From contig NZ_CP060395.1 of NCBI RefSeq assembly GCF_015840335.1, positions 1,054,001 through 1,118,000 of the forward strand: 64,000 bases of DNA, given 5' to 3'. How positions within the stretch are numbered: the first letter of the stretch is position 1; each line of letters opens with the position of its first letter. The position numbers were made by a program, and so were the translations under genes. Under the pieces are notes generated by a model. It did not search any database and was not told the DNA's origin. It saw nothing but the letters and a program-made list of their open reading frames with translations. Source of the DNA: Synechococcus sp. CBW1108. GTDB lineage: Bacteria; Cyanobacteriota; Cyanobacteriia; PCC-6307; Cyanobiaceae. Positions 9,104 through 16,788 of the stretch are shown here, piece by piece.

Positions 9104-10114
9104 TCAGCGCTGGGCGGTCAGAGGAGAACCCAAAACGGCAGAAGAACTTGTTGGTTGGCCGGCAGGGATGGGACGGATCGACTCCACACCCAGCAACACC
9201 GCTTCGAAGCTGGCACGGACCACATTCTCCGGGAGCCCGACGGCGCTGCCTGGGCCCAGCCAGCGATTCACCGCGGCAACCGTATCGGGCTGACCATCGA
9301 GATAACCCTGCAACAACCGGGCAATGGTGAGGTTGACCAGATCCCTGAAGGCGGAGTCGTTCTGGGCCATCACACAGCTGACGGCGTAGGCCTCAAAGGG
9401 GAAGTCGGGGGTGAGGGTCAGGCCCGTCAGGGCCTGTGGACGCACCAGGCCGGCAAGCACAAAGGTGTCGCCGATGACGCCCTCCACCGTGCCTGCCTTC
9501 AGGGCCGCCACCGCCTCCTGGAGGTTGTTGAAGGGCACGGGGATCGCCCTTGGCTGCATGCCCCGCAGGTCTGTTTCGCCAAGGGATTGGCGCACCACGC
9601 CGATCCTGCGACTCGCCAGGGCTGCCGGGGTGCCGTCAAACCGACCAACCGGTGCCAGTAACCGCAGCCCGGAGAGCCCGATGGGCAAGGAAAAGTCCAC
9701 ATGGGTGTCCAGCTCCCAGCTGAACGGCAGCCCGCAGGCCAGGGCTGCCTTGCCGGCAGTAAGGCTGGTGACCAAACTGGCCGGATCAGCCACGGGCGCA
9801 AACCGCACCTTCACTGGCCGGCCCACCGCTGTGGAGAGTTCTGCCGCGATCCGATCGGCCACCAACAGCCCATAGCCGACGGATTTTCCCTTGCCATCGG
9901 CAAACACCAGGGGGGGTACATCGGCAAAACCGGTCAGTACCAATTCCCCGGTTCGGGCGGCCCGCTGCACGGCCCCCTCGGCAAGGGCAACGGCCGGGCT
10001 GGCAGCCAGCAGCCCCAGGGCCGCCAGGGCCAGGCCCAGCTGACGCCGGCAACCCCGCGCCAGCCGGCCAGGAGCAGGGGGTGGGGCGCCTGCGCCGATG
10101 GTTTGTTTCGCCAC
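9104..10114 (-). CDS. grrP: GrrP, periplasmic substrate-binding-like protein of the GRRM locus
   Basis: About 336 residues from a GTG at 10114 with GAGG 5 nt upstream; a longer ATG start at 10168 is possible. After a basic N-terminus there is a signal sequence (LGLALAALGLLAASPAVALA). The mature part is a type II periplasmic binding fold of the amino-acid ABC kind: ARTGELVLTGFADVPPLVF, VGYGLLVADRIAAEL, ASRRIGVVRQSLGETDLRG, ALKAGTVEGVIGDTFVL. No permease or ATPase lies beside it, which is the hallmark of the orphan GrrP family found next to grrA and grrM. It may bind the modified peptide or a related ligand in the periplasm; that is inference. It is the first gene of the minus-strand grrP-grrA-grrM set. 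Confidence 0.88.
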   Translation of the reverse strand: MAKQTIGAGAPPPAPGRLARGCRRQLGLALAALGLLAASPAVALAEGAVQRAARTGELVLTGFADVPPLVFADGKGKSVGYGLLVADRIAAELSTAVGRPVKVRFAPVADPASLVTSLTAGKAALACGLPFSWELDTHVDFSLPIGLSGLRLLAPVGRFDGTPAALASRRIGVVRQSLGETDLRGMQPRAIPVPFNNLQEAVAALKAGTVEGVIGDTFVLAGLVRPQALTGLTLTPDFPFEAYAVSCVMAQNDSAFRDLVNLTIARLLQGYLDGQPDTVAAVNRWLGPGSAVGLPENVVRASFEAVLLGVESIRPIPAGQPTSSSAVLGSPLTAQR

Positions 10115-10191
10115 CCAGCCTCGTTCCAAACTGGATCTAGTATGGAAAGGGTAGGTGCCGATTCCCATGGGCCGGCCCCAAACCTCAAACT

Positions 10192-11058
10192 TCAGCTGTC
10201 CCTGTCAAAGCGCATGCTCAGATCCAGCCAGGGGCTGCGGGTTATCGGGGCACTGGTGGAAATCAGGTCGATCCCGCTGGTTGCATAGGCCTGGATCTGG
10301 GCGGGTTGCACACCGGAGGCCTCCAGCACCAGCCCGCGCCCCTGGGCCAGGGCCCGCAGCCGGGGCACCAGCTCCACCAGCTGCCCGGGCGTGAATTCAT
10401 CGAGCAGCACCCCATCGGCACCCGCCCGCACCGCTGCTGCCGCCTCAGCCCCCGTTTCCGCCTCCACGATCACCCGGGCCGGCCAGGGCCCATTGGCCCG
10501 CACCGCCGCAATCGCCGCCTCCAAACCACCTGCCACCCCACCTGACCAAGCCAGGTGGTTTTCCTTGAGCATCGCCGCATCGTCGAGCCCAAAGCGGTGA
10601 TTCACTCCCCCCCCACAGCGCACCGCATATTTCTCCAACACCCGCAGGCCAGGGGTGGTTTTGCGCGTATCCGCCAGCCCCACCCCCGTGCCCTCAAGCT
10701 GCCGCACTAGGGCGGCGGTGGCGCTCGCGACACCGGAGAGGCGCATGGCCAGGTTGAGGGCGGTGCGCTCAGCGGCCACCAGGGCTGCGGCCGGGCCCTC
10801 CAACTCCAGCAGCCGCTGGCCAATCCCCACGGTCTCCCCATCCACCACCAACGGCCGCACCCGCACGGCGGAATCGAGCATCCGGAACAAAGGCTCCACC
10901 AGCACGCCGCCACAGAACACCCCATCGGCCTTGGCGAGCCAGTGGGCCCGGCCGCTGCAGCCGGCCAACGCAGCAGCTGTGAGGTCGCCGCGGCCGATGT
11001 CTTCGTTCAGCCAGGCCCGCAGCTGGCCCTGAAGCGCAGGCGTGAACGGCAGGTTCAT
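10192..11058 (-). CDS. nadC: Nicotinate-nucleotide pyrophosphorylase (carboxylating)
   Basis: 288 residues, standard size. It converts quinolinate and PRPP to nicotinate mononucleotide, CO2 and pyrophosphate in de novo NAD synthesis. The N-terminal domain contains LNEDIGRGDLTA. The barrel contains the signature DTRKTTPGLRVLEKYAVRCG, then NHRFGLDDAAMLKENHL, with the quinolinate-binding Arg and Lys residues, and closes with VLLDEFTP, LEASGV and GIDLISTSAPI. The start ATG at 11058 fits the family. It lies upstream of the grr genes on the same strand but separated from grrP by about 78 bases, and it diverges from the methyltransferase gene at 11120. Confidence 0.97.
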   Translation of the reverse strand: MNLPFTPALQGQLRAWLNEDIGRGDLTAAALAGCSGRAHWLAKADGVFCGGVLVEPLFRMLDSAVRVRPLVVDGETVGIGQRLLELEGPAAALVAAERTALNLAMRLSGVASATAALVRQLEGTGVGLADTRKTTPGLRVLEKYAVRCGGGVNHRFGLDDAAMLKENHLAWSGGVAGGLEAAIAAVRANGPWPARVIVEAETGAEAAAAVRAGADGVLLDEFTPGQLVELVPRLRALAQGRGLVLEASGVQPAQIQAYATSGIDLISTSAPITRSPWLDLSMRFDRDS

Positions 11059-11119
11059 GGCGACAGGTGACCGGCTTGCCCATCATGCGGGCCAGTGCAG
11101 CTGGGTCAGCGCAGCATCC

Positions 11120-11914
11120 ATGCAATTTACCCAGGTGGTGTTCTATGGCCGGCTTGGCAGCCAGGCCCTGGCAATGTTCAACTTCGATCCGGCCCAGTGG
11201 CGCGGCGCCCGCATACTGGATTGCCCGGGCGGGCCGGGATCGCTCTCGGCCCTACTGCGGACCGAGGGGCTCGATGTGACGGCCGTGGATCCGCTCTACG
11301 CCCTCAGCGAGGCCGAGCTGGAGCAGCGGACCCGGGCCGATCTGGAGAGCGCCATGGCCACGCTGGCCACCAGCTCCGCCATCCGGCCCGATTTCAACCT
11401 GGACGCCTGCCGCCAGGAACACCTCGAAGCCCTGGCAGCCTTCCTGGCGGACCGGCGCGCCCATTGCGAGCGCTACCTCGCCGCAAGCCTGCCAAATCTG
11501 CCCTTTGCCGATCAGAGCTTCGATCTGGTGCTCAGCGGCCACCTGCTGTTCAGCTACGCCCCCTGCTCGGCCGGGGGGCTGATGGAGGAACCCGGGCTGG
11601 ATCTGGACTGGCACCGCAGCGCGCTGCATGAGCTGCTGCGGGTGAGCCGCCGGGCGGTGCATCTCTATCCGGCCCACACCATGGAACTCCAGGCACGCCG
11701 CCACCCCTACGCCGAGGCGTTGCTGGCGGAGCTGCCCACCAGCTGGCACGGCCGTTTCGCCACCACCAGCTACGACCAAGGCCATGAAGGGCTCACCGAT
11801 GCCCTCGAACTGGAATGCCAGCTGGGCCCATTGCCAACCTCCAGTGCCAACCTGAGGACATCCGCTGATCCGGAAAACCGGCATGACCCAACCCCGCTGG
11901 TGGACGAGCGGTGA
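11120..11914 (+). CDS. Predicted SAM-dependent methyltransferase
   Basis: 264 residues from the ATG at 11120 (MQFTQVVFYGRL). Earlier in-frame starts would run into the nadC start region and add an unlikely leader. The Rossmann core is visible: RILDCPGGPGSLSALL (motif I, SAM-binding glycine loop), DVTAVDPLY (acidic motif II), then NLPFADQSFDLVLSGHLLF (motif IV) and LHELLRVSRRAVHLYP. The central part, with clustered acidic and helical residues at about 75-130, probably covers the substrate site. The substrate is not evident. The 3' end overlaps the start of the permease gene by 32 bases, which suggests co-transcription with it. Confidence 0.75.
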   Translation: MQFTQVVFYGRLGSQALAMFNFDPAQWRGARILDCPGGPGSLSALLRTEGLDVTAVDPLYALSEAELEQRTRADLESAMATLATSSAIRPDFNLDACRQEHLEALAAFLADRRAHCERYLAASLPNLPFADQSFDLVLSGHLLFSYAPCSAGGLMEEPGLDLDWHRSALHELLRVSRRAVHLYPAHTMELQARRHPYAEALLAELPTSWHGRFATTSYDQGHEGLTDALELECQLGPLPTSSANLRTSADPENRHDPTPLVDER

Positions 11915-13454
11915 CCTCGATGGTTTTCTGGGACTCGGGCTCGACAACCTGATCCAGATCCTGCTGATCGTGGCCCTGTGCCGGGGCGTGCTCGGCTACC
12001 CCGACAGCCTGATATTCGGCACGATCCTGCCGGCCACGGGCATCAGCCTGGTGGTGGGCAACCTGGCCTACGCCCGCCAGGCCTTTCAACTCGATTTGCA
12101 GGAAGGGCGCGACGACCGCACCGCCCTGCCCTACGGCATCAACACGGTGAGCCTGTTCGCCTACGTGTTCCTGGTGATGCTGCCGGTGAAGCTGACGGCC
12201 GTGAGCCAGGGCCTGGATCCAGCCGCAGCGGTAACCCTCTCGTGGCGAGCCGGGCTGATCGCCTGCCTGGGGTCGGGGCTGATCGAGTGTTGCGGCGCCT
12301 TCATCGGCAACGCCCTGCAGCGCTGGCTGCCTCGCGCAGCCCTGCTCTCCACCCTGGCTGGCATTGCCCTGGGCTACATCGCACTGGGCTTCCTGCTGCG
12401 CACCTATGCCCAGCCGGTGGTGGGGCTGGCGGTGCTGGCCGTGATCCTGGTTGGTTACTACGCCCCGGTGCGCTGGCCCGTGCCCGCCGGCCTGGTGGCG
12501 GTGCTGTTGGGCATCGCCCTGGCCTGGGCCAATGGCCTGATCGACCTGGATCCGGTGAGCTGGCAGCGCAGCAGTGCCCTGGTCGGCCTGCATCTGCCCC
12601 ATCTCCAGCTGGCAGATCTCTGGCAGGCCCGGGGCCAGCTTGTGCCCTGGCTGGGGGTAATCGTGCCGATGGGGCTGTTCAACGTGATCGGCTCCCTGCA
12701 GAACCTCGAGAGCGCCGAGGCGGCGGGGGATCGCTATCCGGTGCGCAGCTCGATGCTGATCAATGGCATCGGCACCCTGGCCGCAGCCACCCTCGGTTCC
12801 TGCTTCCCCACAACCATCTACATCGGCCATCCGGGCTGGAAGGCGATGGGGGCACGCATTGGCTACTCCTGGCTCAACGGCGTGGTGATGGCCGCCGGCT
12901 GCCTCCTGGGGCTGTTCGGCGTGATCGGTCAACTGGTGCCGATCGAAGCCGGCATGGCGATCGTGCTTTACATCGGCCTGGTGATCGCCGCCCAGGCCTT
13001 CCAGGCCACGCCACCCCGCCATGCGCCGGCAGTGGCCCTGGGGCTGCTGCCGGGGCTGGCCGGCTGGGGAGCCCTGATGCTCAAGGCGGGGCTGCGGGCC
13101 GGCGGCAGCGGCACCACCGCCAACCCCTTTGGCCCCCAGCTGCTGGCGCCCCTGGCCCAGGCCGATGTGTGGGCCGCCGGGGCCTTCGCCCTGGAACAGG
13201 GCCAGATCATCACGGCGATGCTGATGGCCGGGATGCTCGTGTATGTGATCGAGGCCCGCTTGCTGGCGGCGGCGGCCTGCGCAGCCATCGCGGCGGTGCT
13301 GGCCTGGTTTGGCGTGATCCACGCCTGGCAGTTCACCAGCTCCGACACCGTGCTGCAGCTGGGCTGGGGTGTGGGCCGGAGCTGGGCCCTCGGCTACGGG
13401 GTGATGGCCCTGGTGTTCCTGGCGGCGCGCTGGGGCCTCCGACCTCAGCGCTGA
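11883..13454 (+). CDS. NCS2/AzgA-type nucleobase permease
   Basis: 523 residues and about 12-14 hydrophobic helices. The N-terminus (LDGFLGLGLDNLIQILLIVA) is followed by GTILPATGISLVVGNLAYA, then DDRTALPYGINTVSLFAYVF, a discontinuous-helix region typical of the AzgA branch of NCS2 transporters. The substrate-site region VPMGLFNVIGSLQNLESAEA is followed by GSCFPTTIYIGHPGWKAMGA and by GMAIVLYIGLVIAAQAFQ. Such proteins import guanine, hypoxanthine or adenine by proton symport across the inner membrane. The gene overlaps the preceding methyltransferase by 32 nt and the convergent downstream gene by 10 nt. Exact substrate is not determined. Confidence 0.85.
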   Translation: MTQPRWWTSGDLDGFLGLGLDNLIQILLIVALCRGVLGYPDSLIFGTILPATGISLVVGNLAYARQAFQLDLQEGRDDRTALPYGINTVSLFAYVFLVMLPVKLTAVSQGLDPAAAVTLSWRAGLIACLGSGLIECCGAFIGNALQRWLPRAALLSTLAGIALGYIALGFLLRTYAQPVVGLAVLAVILVGYYAPVRWPVPAGLVAVLLGIALAWANGLIDLDPVSWQRSSALVGLHLPHLQLADLWQARGQLVPWLGVIVPMGLFNVIGSLQNLESAEAAGDRYPVRSSMLINGIGTLAAATLGSCFPTTIYIGHPGWKAMGARIGYSWLNGVVMAAGCLLGLFGVIGQLVPIEAGMAIVLYIGLVIAAQAFQATPPRHAPAVALGLLPGLAGWGALMLKAGLRAGGSGTTANPFGPQLLAPLAQADVWAAGAFALEQGQIITAMLMAGMLVYVIEARLLAAAACAAIAAVLAWFGVIHAWQFTSSDTVLQLGWGVGRSWALGYGVMALVFLAARWGLRPQR

Positions 13455-14227
13455 TGCTGCAGCAGGCCAAGGGTGAGGTCGTCGGGGTCAGTCTGCAGAT
13501 AGATGTAACCAGCGCCCTTGGCCAGCACCACCACCCGATAGTTGTAGTAGATGCCTTTGGAATCCCGCTGGGTCATGCGGCCGAGGCAGTCGCTGCCCAG
13601 CTGGAGGCGGCCGCTGTAGGTGACCCGATCCGGGTTGCCGGCGTAGTTCATCACCGCCAGGCCCCGCACCTCGCCAGCCTGCCACCACTCGCGCTGCACC
13701 ACCGCATTGGCCTGCCAGCGGCCATCAGCCCAGCTCTGGCCCTGCTGCTGGCTGGTCACCAGGCCATCGAGCAGGGCAGGGCTGCAGGAGCCAGGCTCCT
13801 GGGAGACGTAGCGCAGCGACAAAACCTCAGTGGGTGCCAGCACCAGCGAGACCCGCGGCCGCCCCAGGCGATCCAGGGCCACCTGCTCAGCCATCGTTCC
13901 GGTGGGTCCCTGGCGCTCCACCAGGGCCCAGCAGGCGGCATCGGGCCTGACCCTGCCGGTGTAGCGGTCTTCGCTGAAACGGCGCCCTTCCCTCGAGTAG
14001 CGCACCCCCTCGATGCGGCCATCCGGGAACCAGCGCTCCTGCATCAGCAGCGCGGTGGGTTCACCCCGGTGCTGGCCGCTGCCCAGTACCACGAAGGAGC
14101 CGGCCGCCGGTGCCGGGCACTGGGCGAGGCCAGCGGGAGCCGGGGGCGCGGCCGCCACGACAGGAGCCCCAACCGGAGCCACCACCAGCAAGGCCCAGGC
14201 AGCAAGCAGCAGGCGGAAATTGACCAT
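13445..14227 (-). CDS. Secreted protein of unknown function
   Basis: 260 residues with a clear signal peptide (MVNFRLLLAAWALLVVAPVG, cleavage near VAAAP). The mature part has several cysteines (AQCPAP, DAACWAL, GSCSPAL, SDCLGRM) that could form disulfides in the periplasm, and beta-strand-like stretches ending YNYRVVVLAKGAGYIYLQTD. No family motif was recognised. It lies 33 bases downstream of mnmE on the same strand and may share its transcript. The 3' end overlaps the convergent permease gene by 10 bases. Confidence 0.75.
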   Translation of the reverse strand: MVNFRLLLAAWALLVVAPVGAPVVAAAPPAPAGLAQCPAPAAGSFVVLGSGQHRGEPTALLMQERWFPDGRIEGVRYSREGRRFSEDRYTGRVRPDAACWALVERQGPTGTMAEQVALDRLGRPRVSLVLAPTEVLSLRYVSQEPGSCSPALLDGLVTSQQQGQSWADGRWQANAVVQREWWQAGEVRGLAVMNYAGNPDRVTYSGRLQLGSDCLGRMTQRDSKGIYYNYRVVVLAKGAGYIYLQTDPDDLTLGLLQHQR

Positions 14228-14260
14228 CGAGCAGCAGTGTTGACTCGGGTCAGTCTGCGG

Positions 14261-15643
14261 CTACTTGCCGATGCAAAACCGGGAGAAGACCCGATCCAGC
14301 ACCGCCTCGCCCACCTCCTCGCCTGTGATCTCGCCGAGGGCGCGCACCGCGGCCCGCAGGTCGATCGTCCAGAAATCCCAGGGGAGCTGCTGGACCGCCG
14401 CCTCCAGGGCCGCCGCCAGGCTGGCGGCGGCCGCCGCCGCCAGGTCGCGCTGGCGGGCATTGAGGGCCACCTGCAGGCCCTCGAGCGGGCCGGCGCCGCA
14501 GCGGCGCAGCAGCTCGGCCACCAGCTCTTTGCGCCCGGCGCCGGTGAGGGCGCTGAAGTGCAAAGCGGCCGGCAACCCTGCCCCGGCCGGCACCAGCCCC
14601 ACCGGCAGGCCAGCGGCATCGGCCTTGTTGCCCGCCACCAGCAGCACGGCCGCCTCGGGCACCAGCTCCCGCAGGGCCTGATCTTCCGGCGTCCAGCCGG
14701 CGGCCAGATCAAACAGCAGCAGCACCACATCGGCCGCGGCCAGGGCCTGGCGGGCCCGCTCAATGCCCAGGGCCTCGACCCGGTCTGTGGTGGGCCGGAT
14801 GCCGGCGGTGTCGAGCAGGGTGAGCGGCACGCCTTCGAGCACCAGCTCACTTTCCAGCAGGTCGCGGGTGGTGCCTGGCAGGTCGGTCACGATCGCCTTC
14901 TGCCGCTGGCTGAGCAGGTTGAGCAGGCTGGATTTGCCCACGTTCGGCCGGCCCACGATCGCCACCCGCAGGCCCTCGCGCAGCAACTCCCCCTGGCGCG
15001 CCTCGGCCACCAGCTGCTCCAGCTCGCCGCGCACCGCCGCCAGCTCGGCCGCCACCGCATCGCCATCGAGGGGCGGCAGATCCTCCTCGAAGTCCACCCG
15101 GGCCTCCAGCTCCGCCAGCTGATCCAGCAACCGCTCGCGCAGGGCGCCGATGCGCTGATGCAGGCCGCCATCGAGGCCAGCCATCGCCAGCTGGGCCGCC
15201 CGGCGGCTGCGAGCCGTGATCATCTCGCTGATCGCTTCGGCGCGGGTGAGGTCGAGCCGGCCGTTTAAAAACGCCTGCTGGCTGAATTCCCCCGGCAACG
15301 CCCGCCGCGCCCCTGCCGCCAGCACCAGCTCCAGCACATGCTGCACCGCCACCAGGCCGCCATGGCAGTGCAGTTCCACCACGTCTTCCCGGGTGAAGCT
15401 GCGGGGGGCCCGCATCAACAACAGCAGGGCCTCATCCACCCGCTCGCCGCTAGCCGGATCCACCACGTGGCCGTAGAGCACCCGGTGGCTCTCCCACGGT
15501 TGCTGGCCAGGCACCACAAACAACCGCCGCCCGATCGCCTCGGCCTCGGGGCCGGAGATTCGTACGATTGCCACACTGCCCTGCCCAGGCGCCACCGCCG
15601 TAGCTACCGCTGCGATGGTGCCTGAAACTTCCATGCCCCCCAT
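14261..15643 (-). CDS. mnmE: tRNA modification GTPase MnmE
   Basis: 460 residues, normal length. With MnmG it installs the carboxymethylaminomethyl group on wobble uridine 34 of certain tRNAs. The N-terminal tetrahydrofolate-binding domain holds TIAAVATAVAPGQGSVAIVR and REDVVELHCHGGLVAVQHVL. The GTPase domain is inserted in a helical domain: G1 GRPNVGKSSLLN (about 225), G2 DLPGTTRD, G3 DTAGIR, G4 NKAD. The C-terminus ends FCIGK, the catalytic Cys-Ile-Gly-Lys motif. A second ATG 9 nt downstream is an alternative start. A small conserved-looking gene lies 28 bases upstream on the same strand. Confidence 0.97.
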   Translation of the reverse strand: MGGMEVSGTIAAVATAVAPGQGSVAIVRISGPEAEAIGRRLFVVPGQQPWESHRVLYGHVVDPASGERVDEALLLLMRAPRSFTREDVVELHCHGGLVAVQHVLELVLAAGARRALPGEFSQQAFLNGRLDLTRAEAISEMITARSRRAAQLAMAGLDGGLHQRIGALRERLLDQLAELEARVDFEEDLPPLDGDAVAAELAAVRGELEQLVAEARQGELLREGLRVAIVGRPNVGKSSLLNLLSQRQKAIVTDLPGTTRDLLESELVLEGVPLTLLDTAGIRPTTDRVEALGIERARQALAAADVVLLLFDLAAGWTPEDQALRELVPEAAVLLVAGNKADAAGLPVGLVPAGAGLPAALHFSALTGAGRKELVAELLRRCGAGPLEGLQVALNARQRDLAAAAAASLAAALEAAVQQLPWDFWTIDLRAAVRALGEITGEEVGEAVLDRVFSRFCIGK

Positions 15644-15671
15644 TCCACCCCGCCGCCGTCCCCAGGGCTGG

Positions 15672-15860
15672 TCAGGGGTTAGCCAGGCCGGGAAACACCA
15701 TCAGGTCGATGTGGCCCCCTTCCGGGTGGCGCCACTCGCGAAACTCCTCTGCCAGGGCGTGCTGCTCCCGGGGGAGTGATTGGGCCTGGAGATCCTGGAG
15801 GCGCTGATGCACCAGGTCGAGGGTTTCGTCGATCAGCTGGGCCGCTTGCTCGGAGGTCAT
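15672..15860 (-). CDS. Small acidic protein of unknown function
   Basis: 62 residues: MTSEQAAQLIDETLDLVHQR, a helical Gln/Glu-rich middle, then EFREWRHPEGGHIDLMVFPG. The product looks like an alpha-helical soluble protein with a short conserved-looking C-terminal patch. It sits 28 bases upstream of mnmE in the same direction, as a leading small gene of that operon. No function is claimed. Confidence 0.6.
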   Translation of the reverse strand: MTSEQAAQLIDETLDLVHQRLQDLQAQSLPREQHALAEEFREWRHPEGGHIDLMVFPGLANP

Positions 15861-16022
15861 GGCTGGCTATCCCGCAGGTGGGGTGGTTGTAGGTAACTGG
15901 GCCCAAACGGGCTGTAACTACGGCAACGCCAATCAGAAGCCGCTGACCAGCAAGCCATGGGCCAGCTGGTCAACCGTCCCATGGCCATGGCGGCCAACCG
16001 CTGCGAATCGCACCATCACCCC

Positions 16023-16523
16023 ATGGACAAGATCCTCGAGTTCAGCTCTGCCAACAAGCAGTCTGGACGGGTCCAGCGATCTCCAAACTGGTCCAAAACC
16101 GACTCCCAGGAGCTCCGCAAAGGATTGCTGTTGAGCGTTGCCGGGGCAGCCGCTTTGGCAATCCTGTTTGGCCTCGCCCACTTTGTAAAGCTCGATAGCC
16201 TGCTGGTTGCCAGCCAGGCGATCTACAACCTGATCAGCGGCGTTCACATCATGGCCAAAGGCCTGGTGCGCCTGCTACTCGGGGTAGTCCAGATGCTCGG
16301 CTTCGCAGCCCTGGCCGTGGTGGCAGTGACAGCCGTGCTCTCACTAGCGAGCGGAGCTGTGCGGATCGGCTGGAAACTGCTGCCCCAGCTTGAATCCACC
16401 TGGGAACTGCTGGCGAATGGCCTCAACGGCCTCACCGATTTGCTGATCCTGCCGCTGCGGCGCCCAAAGGCAACACGTCAGGCCAACTCCCGCCGTTCCG
16501 CCTCCAACCAGAAAGCTGCATGA
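16023..16523 (+). CDS. Membrane protein of unknown function
   Basis: 166 residues from the ATG at 16023 (MDKILEFSSANK); an in-frame ATG at 15957 would add 22 residues without a better ribosome site. Two or three hydrophobic segments are seen: GLLLSVAGAAALAILFGLAH (about 37-56), LVRLLLGVVQMLGFAALAVV (about 83-102) and the following stretch to about 115. The tail is basic (RRPKATRQANSRRSASNQ). The stop codon overlaps the ATG of the next small gene (ATGA at 16520), suggesting a two-gene unit. No family recognised. Confidence 0.65.
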   Translation: MDKILEFSSANKQSGRVQRSPNWSKTDSQELRKGLLLSVAGAAALAILFGLAHFVKLDSLLVASQAIYNLISGVHIMAKGLVRLLLGVVQMLGFAALAVVAVTAVLSLASGAVRIGWKLLPQLESTWELLANGLNGLTDLLILPLRRPKATRQANSRRSASNQKAA

Positions 16524-16758
16524 GTTCGATGGAGCCCGCGGGCAGCGGCTCCATCGCATCTCGCGACCCTGAGCTGGTGCGAAGATCAAAGACCTTCAAC
16601 AACTACCTGTGGCAGACGGCAAGGGATCCTCTGGCTCGGCACTCTCCGGCCTGCTGCTGGTGCTGGGTTCCCTGGGGGGCCTGGCCCTGCTGGGCTGGCT
16701 GACGGTGGTGATGCTCGACCTGAAGCACCTCAACACTGGCGGCTTCACCTTGCCTTAA
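16520..16758 (+). pseudogene. Small membrane protein gene with a likely frameshift
   Basis: The first frame (16520 to about 16620) gives PELVRRSKTFNNYLWQTA. The following bases encode a good membrane helix only in the neighbouring frame (GSSGSALSGLLLVLGSLGGL, then ALLGWLTVVMLDLKHL, to the stop at 16756-16758). Adding one base near 16620 joins them into about 79 residues. The N-terminal pattern, arginine pair then FNNYLW before a helix, is loosely like the start of Ycf4-type photosystem I assembly proteins, but the product is much shorter, so this is only a hint. The start overlaps the upstream stop (ATGA). Confidence 0.45.
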
Positions 16759-16788
16759 AGCTTCAATTTGCCCTTAATCCGCCCGGGC

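Noticed and set aside
11793..13322. 509-codon minus-strand open frame
   Set aside because: Antisense to the methyltransferase/permease genes; low-complexity His/Gln/Gly-rich translation.
11978..15268. Very long (1096-codon) plus-strand open frame
   Set aside because: It runs through the permease gene in another frame and antisense to the secreted protein and mnmE; it is Pro/Gly/Ala/Arg-rich with no motif, as expected of GC-rich out-of-frame DNA.
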